Shown here piece after piece: positions 1-8,364 of a stretch of DNA of 43,691 bases. The stretch is from the NCBI GenBank assembly GCA_030065935.1, contig JASJCP010000054.1, forward strand, positions 1 to 43,691, read 5' to 3'. The translations under genes were made by a program, and so were the position numbers. Below the pieces are notes generated by a model. It did not search any database. It was not told the DNA's origin and saw only the letters and a list, made by a program, of their open reading frames with translations. Position 1 is the stretch's first letter. Every line of letters begins with the position of its first letter. The DNA is from Xenococcaceae cyanobacterium MO_167.B27. Lineage in GTDB: Bacteria; Cyanobacteriota; Cyanobacteriia; Cyanobacteriales; Xenococcaceae.

Positions 1-175
1 TTATTACAAAATCGCTCTATTTTGGGTTCAATACCTAGATATATTAAGTCTCCTCCCGGGGGAATAGGTAAAGCAGTAATAGGGAATACTGTTCCACCTG
101 AGGCGAAAAATGTGTAAATAATTTTGCCTAGGTACTTATCTGATTCGGTTCGATGGGAATCTTAACATCTTCAGG
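1..175. repeat. Dispersed non-coding repeat
   Basis: No gene is visible before 267. Positions 20-62 match the reverse complement of 34837-34879 over 43 nt with one mismatch (position 24). Positions 109-135 (GTAAATAATTTTGCCTAGGT and following bases) closely resemble 37925-37950. The element contains TACCTAG near 33-39 and CTAGGTA near 129-135, so it has complementary arms about 95 nt apart. It looks like a dispersed repeat family of this genome. No function can be assigned from the sequence, and the left edge lies outside the window. Confidence 0.65.
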
Positions 176-266
176 GAAATATATCGTTAAAGAGCAATTA
201 CAGTAGCTTCCGCGCGATTGTGAAATGCTTGTACAGTTTAAGAGTAGCGAATGCACTGCGTACAGC

Positions 267-518
267 ATGGATTTCACACAATTAAGCAGATTATTAGCCA
301 ACTCTACCTATCACGAACTTGGACTACGAGCCAAGGAATATCTACAATATCAAAACGCTGGTGGCGAAGAACAACATTTAGCTGAAGTCACCATGTACAA
401 ATGTATGGTTAGTCTTTTGAAAGACTTGGGCATGGAACAGAAGCAAGCGGAAAAATATTGTGATAACCTTGATAATTTAACCGAACTAGCTCAATACATT
501 AGCTCTATCTTGGGATGA
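267..518 (+). CDS. Hypothetical protein, 83 residues
   Basis: I do not recognise this family. The predicted product is 83 residues, soluble and probably all-helical, with no signal peptide or membrane segment. It has a conserved-looking core (LRAKEYLQYQNAGGEEQHLAE) followed by a helix rich in Lys, Met and Cys. An upstream in-frame ATG at 225 would add 14 residues of poor composition. I prefer ATG 267 because the helical segment MDFTQLSRLLANS begins there. The gene stands alone, upstream of a convergent DUF1990 gene. It is probably a real small cyanobacterial gene, but its function is unknown. Confidence 0.6.
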   Translation: MDFTQLSRLLANSTYHELGLRAKEYLQYQNAGGEEQHLAEVTMYKCMVSLLKDLGMEQKQAEKYCDNLDNLTELAQYISSILG

Positions 519-555
519 GAGACAATATCTAAAATAATGTACTTTCACTCTCTGA

Positions 556-1146
556 CTACACAGCCCTTTTCATTGCCTGAAGTGAACCAGCACCAAAGCG
601 TTTTTGCAGTCTGCGTACATACCAAGGGAAGATTCGTGTTAACCATTGATTAGGTCGAGAAAAAGCCCACAGGTCGTACCAAACTGTGTCATTAGAGCGA
701 CACCATTCCACTACAAAACGTTCTTCCCCACACAATCCGTGGTCTGGCAATGTTCCGTAAGCAAAGCCAAATCTTTCAGTCGAACCATTTTCTTCAAAGA
801 CGTAGATAATTCGACAGGGGTTAAGGGACCAAATACCTAGTTGTTGAACCATAATTCCTACTGTTGACCCCACCTCAATTGGTGTCTCTCTCCACAGAAG
901 TTCAACCCAGTCGAGTCCAAACATCTCCCAGTTTCTTAAGGCTATCTTGGCAAGCTTAAATATCTTCGCGCCTGACCCCAGCAACACTCGATTATGGTCA
1001 ATGGTGTAACGACTAGACAGATTCTTATCAGAATTATCCCCAAGATGACGGGAAGCTCCCACATCGGGACAAGAAAAAGGTTGTTGACTTTGTTGCTTTA
1101 AATAATGCTCTATTTCTTGGTTGGTCGGTCTGGAGTAGGAATACAC
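556..1146 (-). CDS. DUF1990 (UPF0548) family protein
   Basis: The 196-residue product matches the DUF1990/UPF0548 family. Supporting motifs are a central W-rich segment (LRNWEMFGLDWVELLW), the segment NPCRIIYVFEE, the signature RFGFAYGTLPDHGLCGEERF, and a C-terminal AFSRPNQWLTRI. Family members are small soluble proteins of unknown biochemical function, common in actinobacteria and cyanobacteria. The start is a GTG at 1146 with no obvious ribosome binding site, so the N-terminus is uncertain. No operon partner is visible: the flanking genes read towards it on the left and away from it on the right. Confidence 0.75.
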   Translation of the reverse strand: MYSYSRPTNQEIEHYLKQQSQQPFSCPDVGASRHLGDNSDKNLSSRYTIDHNRVLLGSGAKIFKLAKIALRNWEMFGLDWVELLWRETPIEVGSTVGIMVQQLGIWSLNPCRIIYVFEENGSTERFGFAYGTLPDHGLCGEERFVVEWCRSNDTVWYDLWAFSRPNQWLTRIFPWYVRRLQKRFGAGSLQAMKRAV

Positions 1147-1222
1147 AACATTATTAGAACTCTTCTGTTAATAATGGTATAAGACCCAGATAGCAAATGC
1201 TTTGTTGATAGATGTTTAAAGG

Positions 1223-1240
1223 AAGCGTGCGCCCACGCTT
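1223..1240. other. Short perfect palindrome
   Basis: AAGCGTG-CGCC-CACGCTT is a perfect 7-bp stem with a 4-nt loop just upstream of the hydrolase start at 1249. It could be a fragment of a dispersed palindromic repeat or a hairpin in the hydrolase leader. It has no T-tract, so it is unlikely to be a terminator for the plus strand. Confidence 0.5.
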
Positions 1241-1248
1241 GTCGAAAA

Positions 1249-2136
1249 ATGTTTCCTGATTTTTTGCCCCAAGAGGTTTATTTCCTAAGAAATAGAGACT
1301 CGATCTCTATTGCTCGAAGTATTCAACGCCATCCGATATTGACCAATCTATCTCAAAAAGCGATCGCTACTGCTTGTATCGAGTCGGGAACTGGCGATTT
1401 ACCCATTTTATTGCTACACGGATTTGATAGCTCTTTATTAGAATTTCGGCGTTTGATTCCCGAACTGGCAGCAAAGCAGGAAACTTGGGCAGTAGATCTC
1501 CTCGGCTCTGGTTTTACCGAACGCTCTTTGGATATTTCCTACAATCCTAATACGATTAAAGAACATCTTTATTGTTTTTGGCGCACTTTAATCAAACGTC
1601 CAGTTATTCTGGTAGGGGCATCTATGGGTGGTGCAGCAGCTATTGATTTTACTTATACTCATCCAGAAGCGGTAGCCAAGCTAGTTCTGATTAATTCAGT
1701 AGGTTATAGCGGTAGTTTTCCCATCGGTCAGCTATTACCCGACCCAATAATAGAATTTGGAGTGGAATTTTGGCGACAGCGACGAATTCAAGGTCTATTC
1801 TGGGGTAAAAGTCTGGGTTTACTAGATTTTCAAACAGAAGATGTCATTCGCTGTGCTGCTTTGCCTTCACTGATGCCTGGTTGGGATAGGGCGATTAAGG
1901 ATTTTACTCGTAGTGGTGGTTATTATCATCTTAGAGAACGCATTCCCAGAATTGATAAACCAACTCTTATTTTGTGGGGAGAGCGAGATGATGTCTTGGG
2001 AACGAAAGCTGCTTATCAATTTAAGAATGCGATCGCCAACTCTCAATTAGTTTGGTTGTCAGGGTTAGGTCATTCACCACAAGGGGAACAGCCTGAATTA
2101 GTAGCAATGCAGATTCTTAAATTTATTAATGGTTGA
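1249..2136 (+). CDS. Alpha/beta hydrolase fold protein
   Basis: This is a 295-residue protein of the alpha/beta hydrolase superfamily. The oxyanion strand is LLLHGFDSSLLEFRRL. The nucleophile elbow is GASMGG, with Ser near residue 126. An acidic residue lies in WGERDDVLG near 247-248, and the catalytic His is near 275 in LGHSPQGEQPE. These form the expected Ser-Asp-His triad. No signal peptide is evident, so it is probably cytoplasmic. The substrate cannot be inferred; related cyanobacterial proteins are annotated only as hydrolases. It is monocistronic and converges with galE across a hairpin-rich gap. Confidence 0.85.
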   Translation: MFPDFLPQEVYFLRNRDSISIARSIQRHPILTNLSQKAIATACIESGTGDLPILLLHGFDSSLLEFRRLIPELAAKQETWAVDLLGSGFTERSLDISYNPNTIKEHLYCFWRTLIKRPVILVGASMGGAAAIDFTYTHPEAVAKLVLINSVGYSGSFPIGQLLPDPIIEFGVEFWRQRRIQGLFWGKSLGLLDFQTEDVIRCAALPSLMPGWDRAIKDFTRSGGYYHLRERIPRIDKPTLILWGERDDVLGTKAAYQFKNAIANSQLVWLSGLGHSPQGEQPELVAMQILKFING

Positions 2137-2207
2137 GGGAACATAAATCTTTTTCTCTCAAAATCTCTAACTCTTGACCCTCTAAACTGGGAATGGATTG
2201 ATGATAT

Positions 2208-2337
2208 TACCTCAATGATTTAGATGAGGTACTGATGACAACAGCCTTATTACTGCTAACCAATTAACTTACTGTTGACTTATAGTTGTGAGGAAAGTGT
2301 TTCGCGCTTATATTATAATGCGCTTTATATTTCCTCA
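2208..2337. terminator. Convergent-gene hairpins, likely bidirectional terminator region
   Basis: Between the hydrolase stop and the galE stop there are two inverted repeats. TACCTCA (2208-2214) pairs with TGAGGTA (2225-2231). TGAGGAAA (2289-2296) pairs with TTTCCTCA (2330-2337), and the latter encloses a GCGC/GCGC inner stem around TTATATTATAAT. Position between two converging genes suggests transcription termination in both directions. There is no classic GC-rich stem with a U-tract, so the call is moderate. Confidence 0.45.
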
Positions 2338-2341
2338 TCGT

Positions 2342-3343
2342 TTATCCTTTATGATGCTGTTGATGCCATCTCCAAGCATCTTCTATAATTTTCCCTAAAT
2401 CAGCATACTGAGGATTCCAACCTAAAATTCGACGAGCTTTAGCACTACTACCTACTAAAATCGGTGCATCCCCAGGACGGCGATCGCTCTCTAACGCCCG
2501 AATGGGTAATCCTGTGACTTGACGAGCCGTTTCAATAACTTCTTTAACAGAGAAGCCATTACCATTGCCCAGGTTAAATACTTCTGAACTTCCTCCAGCT
2601 AAAAGGTATTCTAGCCCCAAAACATGAGCAGTAGCAAGGTCATTAACATGAATATAATCTCTAATGGCTGTGCCATCAGGGGTATCATAATCAGTGCCAA
2701 ATATGTACAAAGATTCTCTTTTGCCCAAAGCTGTAAGTAATGCAAGAGGGATCAAATGGGTTTCAGGGTTATGATCTTCTCCTAGTTTGCCACTGGGGTC
2801 TGCACCAGAAGCATTAAAGTAACGAAAAGCTACAGATTTTAACCCAAAAGCCTGATCAAAATCTCTTAAAATGGTTTCTACCATATCCTTACTAGCAGCA
2901 TAGGGGCTAAGGGGGTTATGGGGATGTTCTTCTGTCATGGGTATTTGCTGTGGCATTCCATATACTGCACAGGTAGAAGAAAAGACAAATTTATTAATAC
3001 CTGCTGCTAACATTGCTTCTAGTAAGTTAAGGGTACTAGAAACATTATTAAGGTAGTATTTTCCTGGTTCTTCGACTGATTCTCCTACGGCAATATATGC
3101 TGCAAAGTGCATCACCGCAGCAATATTATGAGTAGCAAATAGCTTATCTAGTAAAGGGCGATCGCTTGTATCTCCAATTACTAGCTCTACCTTGACCACA
3201 TTGTCAATTATTTCCCGATGTCCATAAGACAAATTGTCTAAAATTACTACCCCGTAACCAGCCTGTTTAAGAGTATAGGCGGTATGAGAACCTATATAGC
3301 CGGCCCCTCCTGTAACCAGAATTGTGGGTTTTACTGATGACAC
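2342..3343 (-). CDS. galE: UDP-glucose 4-epimerase
   Basis: GalE interconverts UDP-glucose and UDP-galactose in the cytoplasm and supplies galactosyl units for lipids and polysaccharides. The N-terminal Rossmann motif GGAGYIGSHTA binds NAD. The short-chain dehydrogenase pair YxxxK appears as YAASK, preceded by the serine-rich segment FVFSSTCAVYG. Further epimerase hallmarks are RYFNASGADPSG and RDYIHVNDLA. I place the start at GTG 3343 because AAGGAG lies about 6 nt upstream on that strand, giving 333 residues, the usual length. A TTG at 3388 would only add 15 unlikely residues. It follows solanesyl diphosphate synthase on the same strand. Confidence 0.93.
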   Translation of the reverse strand: MSSVKPTILVTGGAGYIGSHTAYTLKQAGYGVVILDNLSYGHREIIDNVVKVELVIGDTSDRPLLDKLFATHNIAAVMHFAAYIAVGESVEEPGKYYLNNVSSTLNLLEAMLAAGINKFVFSSTCAVYGMPQQIPMTEEHPHNPLSPYAASKDMVETILRDFDQAFGLKSVAFRYFNASGADPSGKLGEDHNPETHLIPLALLTALGKRESLYIFGTDYDTPDGTAIRDYIHVNDLATAHVLGLEYLLAGGSSEVFNLGNGNGFSVKEVIETARQVTGLPIRALESDRRPGDAPILVGSSAKARRILGWNPQYADLGKIIEDAWRWHQQHHKG

Positions 3344-3435
3344 GCTCCACTCCTTCTCAACACCAATGAGAGTTATTTGACCATTCAAGTTTAAGTTAAT
3401 ATTGTTTTAGTGACTACAATGACCGAGAATTGAGT

Positions 3436-4407
3436 TTAGTACAGACGACTTAAAACATAATCAGTCAAGTCTCTTAAGGCTCTAGTTGAATCAGAAGCTT
3501 CCAGACAATCAAGACATTTTAATGCTTGCTCACTGTGGTAATTAGCTAATTCTCTAGCTTTTTTAATACCATTACTATTATTGATATTGGTTAAAGCTTC
3601 TTGTAAGTCTCCTTCTTCACTAAATTTCCTGTCAATTAATACTTCTAAATAGGGTTTTTCTTCCATTCCATAAAGAACGGGGGCTGTTAAGTTACCACTA
3701 GCCAAATCAGAACCTGCTGGTTTTCCTAACACTTGAGTTGAACCAGTAAAGTCTAAGATATCATCGACAATTTGGAATGCTAAACCCAAATGACGACCAT
3801 ATTCATAGAGGCTGTTCACTATTTCTCGCTCTGCATCACTGAGTATCGCTGCTGCTTTGACACTATTGGCAATTAAAGAAGCAGTTTTGTAATAACTTTT
3901 TTCTAAATAAGTCTCTATAGATAAATCTGTATCAAAACGATTTAATCCTTGTAAAATTTCTCCTTCGGCAAAATCTCTAATTACTTCTGAGAGTAACTTT
4001 ACTACTTCTAGGTTGTCTAAATTTGCCAAATACCAAGAGGATTGAGCAAACAAAAAATCTCCTGCTAGGACAGCAATGCGGTTGTCAAATAAACTATTTA
4101 CTGTGGGAACATTACGACGCAAATCTGCTTCATCTACTACATCATCATGTACCAAACTTGCAGTATGAATCATCTCTGTAATTTCTGCGAGACGACGATG
4201 ACGGGGTGTAATATCTTGTCCTATCATAGTTGCTCGCGAAACTAGCAAGACAATGGCTGGTCTAAGTCTTTTTCCTCCTGCATCAAACAGGTGTTCCGCT
4301 GCTGCTCCAAGAATAGGATGGCGCGCTCCTATCAGTTTTTTGAGATTATCTGTTAGTATCTGAAGATCGTTTTCAACGGGAGTTAATAGAGAAGTAGTAG
4401 ATATCAT
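3436..4407 (-). CDS. sds: Solanesyl diphosphate synthase (all-trans polyprenyl synthase)
   Basis: This trans-polyprenyl diphosphate synthase builds the long isoprenoid side chain used for plastoquinone. The 323-residue protein carries GGKRLRP near residues 44-50, the first aspartate-rich motif DDVVDEAD (88-95) and the second motif DDILDFTG in the C-terminal half. The residues before the first motif (MIHTASLVH) are small, as in long-chain synthases. ATG 4407 gives a full-length protein. The order amidase, murI, then this gene on one strand is commonly seen in cyanobacteria, which supports the plastoquinone-type assignment over a short-chain GGPP synthase. Confidence 0.9.
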   Translation of the reverse strand: MISTTSLLTPVENDLQILTDNLKKLIGARHPILGAAAEHLFDAGGKRLRPAIVLLVSRATMIGQDITPRHRRLAEITEMIHTASLVHDDVVDEADLRRNVPTVNSLFDNRIAVLAGDFLFAQSSWYLANLDNLEVVKLLSEVIRDFAEGEILQGLNRFDTDLSIETYLEKSYYKTASLIANSVKAAAILSDAEREIVNSLYEYGRHLGLAFQIVDDILDFTGSTQVLGKPAGSDLASGNLTAPVLYGMEEKPYLEVLIDRKFSEEGDLQEALTNINNSNGIKKARELANYHSEQALKCLDCLEASDSTRALRDLTDYVLSRLY

Positions 4408-4584
4408 TGTTAAGCCACGTTTGGCAATTATTAATGTATTTAAGAAAGTTTACATATTATTGTACTTATTTTAAGGGAAGCTAACCTGAGAACCAACTTT
4501 TTGTCAGAAAAAACCCTAAAAATTATTGCCAAAAAAGCTTTGATCTGACTACTAATATTTGAATTTTTATGGTATTATTGCTAG

Positions 4585-4776
4585 TAAGGATTAAGAAAAT
4601 TAAATACTTAGCGGTGTGGTAACTCTGAATCCTACTAGCTCAAACTGAGTTGCGATCATAACTATTAGGTTTAAACAATAGTTTATTCTTTGATAGTTGT
4701 TACCAGTAGTAAGTAGTTGAGTTGAGTCACCGCGCCGGTACGAGGCGTTTAGTTCAAAAGAAAAAAGCAACCTTTT
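4585..4776 (+). ncRNA. ssaA: Candidate 6S RNA
   Basis: The 650-nt gap upstream of solanesyl diphosphate synthase contains a rod-like fold. GCGGTG (4611-4616) pairs with CACCGC (4728-4733). After a small internal loop AACTC (4621-4625) pairs with GAGTT (4719-4723), then CTACT (4632-4636) with AGTAG (4712-4716). A large open centre follows, capped by AACTATT (4660-4666) with AATAGTT (4677-4683). Closing stem, central bubble and terminal hairpin, at roughly 190 nt, is 6S RNA architecture, which mimics an open promoter and binds RNA polymerase. CGCC-GGCG (4732-4746) could be a 3' hairpin before the T-run near 4773. TATTAT at 4573 is a plausible -10. Ends are approximate, and the identity rests on shape only. 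Confidence 0.5.
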
Positions 4777-5059
4777 TTGTGTGAGGGGAAAGGCAAATAC
4801 CGAGTTGTGTGTTTGTAATACATAGCTTGACTTGACTGTTCATTCATAAAATCGAATCTGCAATATAAATCTCACAGGATGGTTCAGCACATCAGTGCAG
4901 AGGGATTGTGGTGTAAAAGCAATCTATTTTGTTAAAGATTTGATATTACAGATAATCTTCGATTATTTATGGCTGATTAGTTTTATTGTTCACAACTGTA
5001 ATTTCCTAGTAGTCCATCTTAACATTTGCTGCCATACCATGAAATACGGAGATTTACCG

Positions 5060-5194
5060 ATGTTTATTCCTGTGCTTGCTGCTATCTACCTAATGGCTGT
5101 ATATGCACTTCTGAAAGTAGCTGAAAATCAGAGCAAATTGAAATCTGTATCCTCCAATACAAAGGATAATCAACAGGTAGAAGCTAGAAGTTAA
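5060..5194 (+). CDS. Small single-span membrane peptide, 44 residues
   Basis: ATG 5060 opens a 44-residue reading frame with one hydrophobic segment (MFIPVLAAIYLMAVYALLKV) followed by a short polar tail rich in Ser, Lys and Asn. GGAG lies about 8 nt upstream (5048-5051), which favours this start over the in-frame ATG at 5039 or the much earlier one at 4895. Size and layout resemble the small accessory subunits of photosynthetic membrane complexes, but the sequence matches none that I recognise, including PsbX, PsaM, PetN and Psb30. It converges with murI, whose stop is only 7 nt away. Confidence 0.45.
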   Translation: MFIPVLAAIYLMAVYALLKVAENQSKLKSVSSNTKDNQQVEARS

Positions 5195-5201
5195 TAGTTA
5201 A

Positions 5202-6047
5202 CTAGTTATCTAGAGGCTGTGGGTTGAGAGTTATCGAAAAATTAGATGGCTCTCTCAGATAAATTTTCTCCACTGGAGGAACACAGCCCAGCCATTGCTG
5301 AGATAGTCTAGCAAACTTCCGAGGAGAACCACTCACACAAAAGCGAGTGGGTAAAGCTCGTCCATTATTTTTTAGTCCCATTAATTCTAGTTCTTGTTCT
5401 GCTGCGATCGCAATATACTCGGCGGGATCGACTATATTCACAGAAGTAGGCAAAATAGAATGAAATACAGCTTCTAAATGTCGATAGTGGGTGCAGCCAT
5501 AGATCAAACTATCTATTTTACGGTCTAATAAAGGCTGGAGATAGCTTTGAGCAACTTGTTTAGTATAGGGAGTATAAATTTGATTACTCTCAATCAGCAT
5601 AACAAATTCAGGACATCCCACTTGCCAGACTTTGGCAGTGGGATCAATTTCTTGAATTGCTTGACGATAAGCGTTACTAGATGCGGTAGCAGGAGTAGCA
5701 ATCACTCCGATTCTTTTGCCTTGCTGTACTGCTGCTCTTGCTCCTGGTAAAATTAACCCTAATATGGGGATATCATATTCTTGTCTTACAGTTTCTAGAG
5801 CTAAAGCGGAACTAGTGTTACAAGCCATGATAATCATTTTCACACCTTGCCGAGACATCCAATCCAGTATTTCCCGAACCAATCCTAAAATTTCTTCTGA
5901 AGACCTTGTACCATAGGGAAGTCGTGCAGTATCAGCAAAGTAAAGCACTGATTCATTGGGCATTCGGTGATAAATTTGTCTGAGAACAGTTAATCCCCCG
6001 ACACCACTATCAAATAAGCCAATACGTAAATTCGGGTTTCCTACCAT
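5202..6047 (-). CDS. murI: Glutamate racemase
   Basis: MurI converts L-glutamate to D-glutamate for peptidoglycan in the cytoplasm. The 281-residue protein begins with IGLFDSGVGGLTVL, whose Asp13 is an expected conserved residue. The two catalytic cysteines are in MACNTSSA (Cys76) and IYGCTHYRH (Cys185). Other family segments are ADTARLPYG and LGLILPGARAA. ATG 6047 gives a normal length. It lies about 100 nt downstream of the AMIN-domain amidase on the same strand, so these two cell-wall genes are probably co-transcribed. Confidence 0.95.
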   Translation of the reverse strand: MVGNPNLRIGLFDSGVGGLTVLRQIYHRMPNESVLYFADTARLPYGTRSSEEILGLVREILDWMSRQGVKMIIMACNTSSALALETVRQEYDIPILGLILPGARAAVQQGKRIGVIATPATASSNAYRQAIQEIDPTAKVWQVGCPEFVMLIESNQIYTPYTKQVAQSYLQPLLDRKIDSLIYGCTHYRHLEAVFHSILPTSVNIVDPAEYIAIAAEQELELMGLKNNGRALPTRFCVSGSPRKFARLSQQWLGCVPPVEKIYLREPSNFSITLNPQPLDN

Positions 6048-6146
6048 TTATAAGAATAAGATATTGAGATAGAGTTTTTGCTAATAGTTCAGATATAGAT
6101 ATTAAGAATCAGATTAACTTAAAAATCTGGATTTAGGGAGAGCTAC

Positions 6147-8087
6147 TCAGAGTTTTTTTTCCTTGATATACTGTACGATACCTCTGGCAATAGCTTTTGC
6201 TATCTGACGACGGTGGTTAGGGTTTTTGAGTCGAACCGAATCTTCAGCACCAGTCAAAAATCCCACTTCTACCAATACAGCAGGCATTGTTGAATGTCTT
6301 AAGACAAAAAATCTAGCCCGACGAACATTGCGGTTGCGAATAGGGACACTGTTGAGAATATTCCAGTGAATCACCTCAGCCAAACGGCGACCATTTTGAT
6401 AGTAGTAAGTCTCTAAACCATTAACATCAGGACGAGAAAGATTAATGGCATTAGCGTGAATACTGACGAATAAATCTGCATCAATTTTATTAGCTAGATC
6501 GGTTCTACCTTGAAGACTGACAAAGTAGTCTCTATCTCTAGTCATTCTGACTTCTACACCTTGCTTGCGTAACTCTTCTGCTACATCTAAAGAAATTGGT
6601 AAAATAATATCTTTTTCTCTGACACCACCGATCCCAATAGTTCCTGGGTCTTGTCCTCCATGTCCAGGGTCAATAATTACTAATGGTTTATTTTGAGCAG
6701 GGGTAGGGGGTGGAACAGTAATAGGAGATAGTGTAGTTGCTTGACGATTACTTTGGATGGGTAAGGAAATCAGATTGTTGGCTTTTTGATTAATATTGCC
6801 TAAGCGAACTCCTAACCTAGTTGTTACCAAAATTAGGACTGAGGATCCGTCTTGGCGTACTGTAAGTCGAGTCACAGGACTTCCTGCTTTTAATTGGGGA
6901 CCCTGAAAAGGGTCAGCCAATTGAGCATTGTTAATTCTAATTTCATAGACACCATTTCCCAGAGCATTACTACGAGCAATCAAACTGCGATCGCTTTTAA
7001 TCAAGAGTTGAGTATCATTATTGGATAGTTCTAAGCCTTGAACAGTAGTTTGATTAGAATTTAAGGGTCTGGGTCTGGGGGTAGGTGAAGAGCTTGGTAC
7101 TGTGATAGAGTTACGATTCCGAGCGATATTAGAGGTATTTCCTCTGGGAACTAGGAGTAGTCCTCGGATGCGACTGTAAGTAGCTAACCAGTCTGGAGCA
7201 TTTTCTGTAACTTTGAGACTGATGCGAGCATCATTAGAATTAGTCTGGCTAAATTGAATTTCTTGAACCCCATATTGATTAACTGCAACAGTTTTAGAAG
7301 CTAAATCTTGAGGTAGGGTAGTATCTTCTAGGTCAAAGTTAATCTTTGAACCACTGCGACTAAAACGAATTTTCTTACTGCGATCACCATTGATATCTAT
7401 AAAAAAGCCGTGACTAGTTGCTCTAATGTAGGGAGAAGTCTGAGCAACCAAAGTCGCAGTAGAAGTATTGGTTGTAGGTGGTGGTGTTACAGTTCTGGGG
7501 GTGGTGGGTGGTGGTGTAATAGTTCTCGTCGGTGGTAGTGTTACAGTTCTGGGGGTGGTGGGTAGTGGTGTAATAGTTCTCGTCGGTGGTAGTGTTACAG
7601 TTCTGGGGGTGGTGGGTAGTGGTGTAATCTTAGGAGGGACTTTAACAGTGGGTGTCGGACTAGGAGAAGCTATTTCGGTAGTGGCTTGGGGAGTTGAGGA
7701 AATTCTCGGGGTAGGAATTTCTACAGTCCACTGAGTAGGGGATATACCACGGAACTTAACTTGTTGAGGGTCAAGGATATAACCAGGAGCTAATTCTACA
7801 ACTAAGTTCACAGTATCAGGAGTAGATTGACCAATACGGAAGCCTCGAATCGCACCATTATAAGTTTCTCTTACCGTAGTTCTATCCAAAGTTGTCCCTG
7901 GAAGTTCAATTACTAGACGAGTAGGGTTAGAAATCAACTTAGCCCTAGGCTGTACCCCTTCATCAGTGAGAAACTCTAAGCGGTTTTCTCGATTATTAAA
8001 TTCCCAAGACAACAACTTTCCTGCATAAGCAGGAGAACAGTACAGAAAAACACCCAAAATACTTGATAATAGCCAGTGTAATTTCAC
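6147..8087 (-). CDS. N-acetylmuramoyl-L-alanine amidase with AMIN domains
   Basis: This periplasmic zinc amidase cleaves the lactyl-peptide bond of peptidoglycan, probably at division. From GTG 8087 it has 646 residues. A signal peptide (KLHWLLSSILGVFLYCSPAYA) comes first. Next are an AMIN domain (about 25-110), a Pro/Thr linker with near-identical 18-residue repeats (about 155-200), and further AMIN-like beta regions. The C-terminal Amidase_3 domain runs from about 450 to 645. Zinc and catalytic motifs are IIDPGHGGQDPG, a Glu in GVREKDI, SIHANA and LVEVGFLTG. A TTG at 8120 would also be in frame, but it puts 11 polar residues before the signal peptide. It is probably an operon with murI. Confidence 0.92.
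   Translation of the reverse strand: MKLHWLLSSILGVFLYCSPAYAGKLLSWEFNNRENRLEFLTDEGVQPRAKLISNPTRLVIELPGTTLDRTTVRETYNGAIRGFRIGQSTPDTVNLVVELAPGYILDPQQVKFRGISPTQWTVEIPTPRISSTPQATTEIASPSPTPTVKVPPKITPLPTTPRTVTLPPTRTITPLPTTPRTVTLPPTRTITPPPTTPRTVTPPPTTNTSTATLVAQTSPYIRATSHGFFIDINGDRSKKIRFSRSGSKINFDLEDTTLPQDLASKTVAVNQYGVQEIQFSQTNSNDARISLKVTENAPDWLATYSRIRGLLLVPRGNTSNIARNRNSITVPSSSPTPRPRPLNSNQTTVQGLELSNNDTQLLIKSDRSLIARSNALGNGVYEIRINNAQLADPFQGPQLKAGSPVTRLTVRQDGSSVLILVTTRLGVRLGNINQKANNLISLPIQSNRQATTLSPITVPPPTPAQNKPLVIIDPGHGGQDPGTIGIGGVREKDIILPISLDVAEELRKQGVEVRMTRDRDYFVSLQGRTDLANKIDADLFVSIHANAINLSRPDVNGLETYYYQNGRRLAEVIHWNILNSVPIRNRNVRRARFFVLRHSTMPAVLVEVGFLTGAEDSVRLKNPNHRRQIAKAIARGIVQYIKEKKL
7486..7627 (-). 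repeat. 54-nt tandem repeat in the amidase linker
   Basis: The segment GTTACAGTTCTGGGGGTGGT on the plus strand recurs at 7486, 7540 and 7594, a 54-nt period. On the coding strand it encodes an 18-residue Thr/Pro unit (PRTVTLPPTRTITPLPTT) between two AMIN-type regions. Near identity at DNA level indicates recent expansion, and copy number probably varies between strains. Confidence 0.9.
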
Positions 8088-8310
8088 AGTTAGTCTTCCC
8101 TCACAGTAAAGTTTTGCCAACGACCCCTAGTTATTTTTTCGTCTAACCGCGATCGAATTCCATCATATACTTTCATACACTAATCCACAGGGACGAAAAG
8201 TCAAGTAGTTAGGTTTCTGCTAAATTTTATTACATCTCAAATCAATTGCGAAGATTAATTCGGTGAAATCCGAAGCGGATTAACCCTAAGAGTCTTCAAG
8301 GCAAATAAAA

Positions 8311-8342
8311 AATCACCCACAAAATCTTTATTGTAGGTGATC
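8311..8342 (-). terminator. Rho-independent terminator of the antiporter gene
   Basis: Reading the minus strand, ATCACCTACA and TGTGGGTGAT form a 10-bp stem (one G-U pair) around a 10-nt loop. The stem is followed directly by a T-tract (complement of 8302-8311). It sits about 25 nt past the antiporter stop codon, in the correct orientation. Confidence 0.85.
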
Positions 8343-8364
8343 TAACCAGAAATTTAAGTTTTTT

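Noticed and set aside
4585-4776. tmRNA or RNase P RNA
   Set aside because: There is no tRNA-like ends, tag frame or RNase P conserved core. The fold suits 6S RNA better.
4775-4790. Yfr1-like motif
   Set aside because: The complement CCCCTCACAC resembles but does not match the conserved Yfr1 motif ACTCCTCACAC, and the flanking stems are absent.
7468-7734. 88-residue Gly/Val-rich frame on the plus strand
   Set aside because: It is the antisense of the amidase Thr/Pro repeats.
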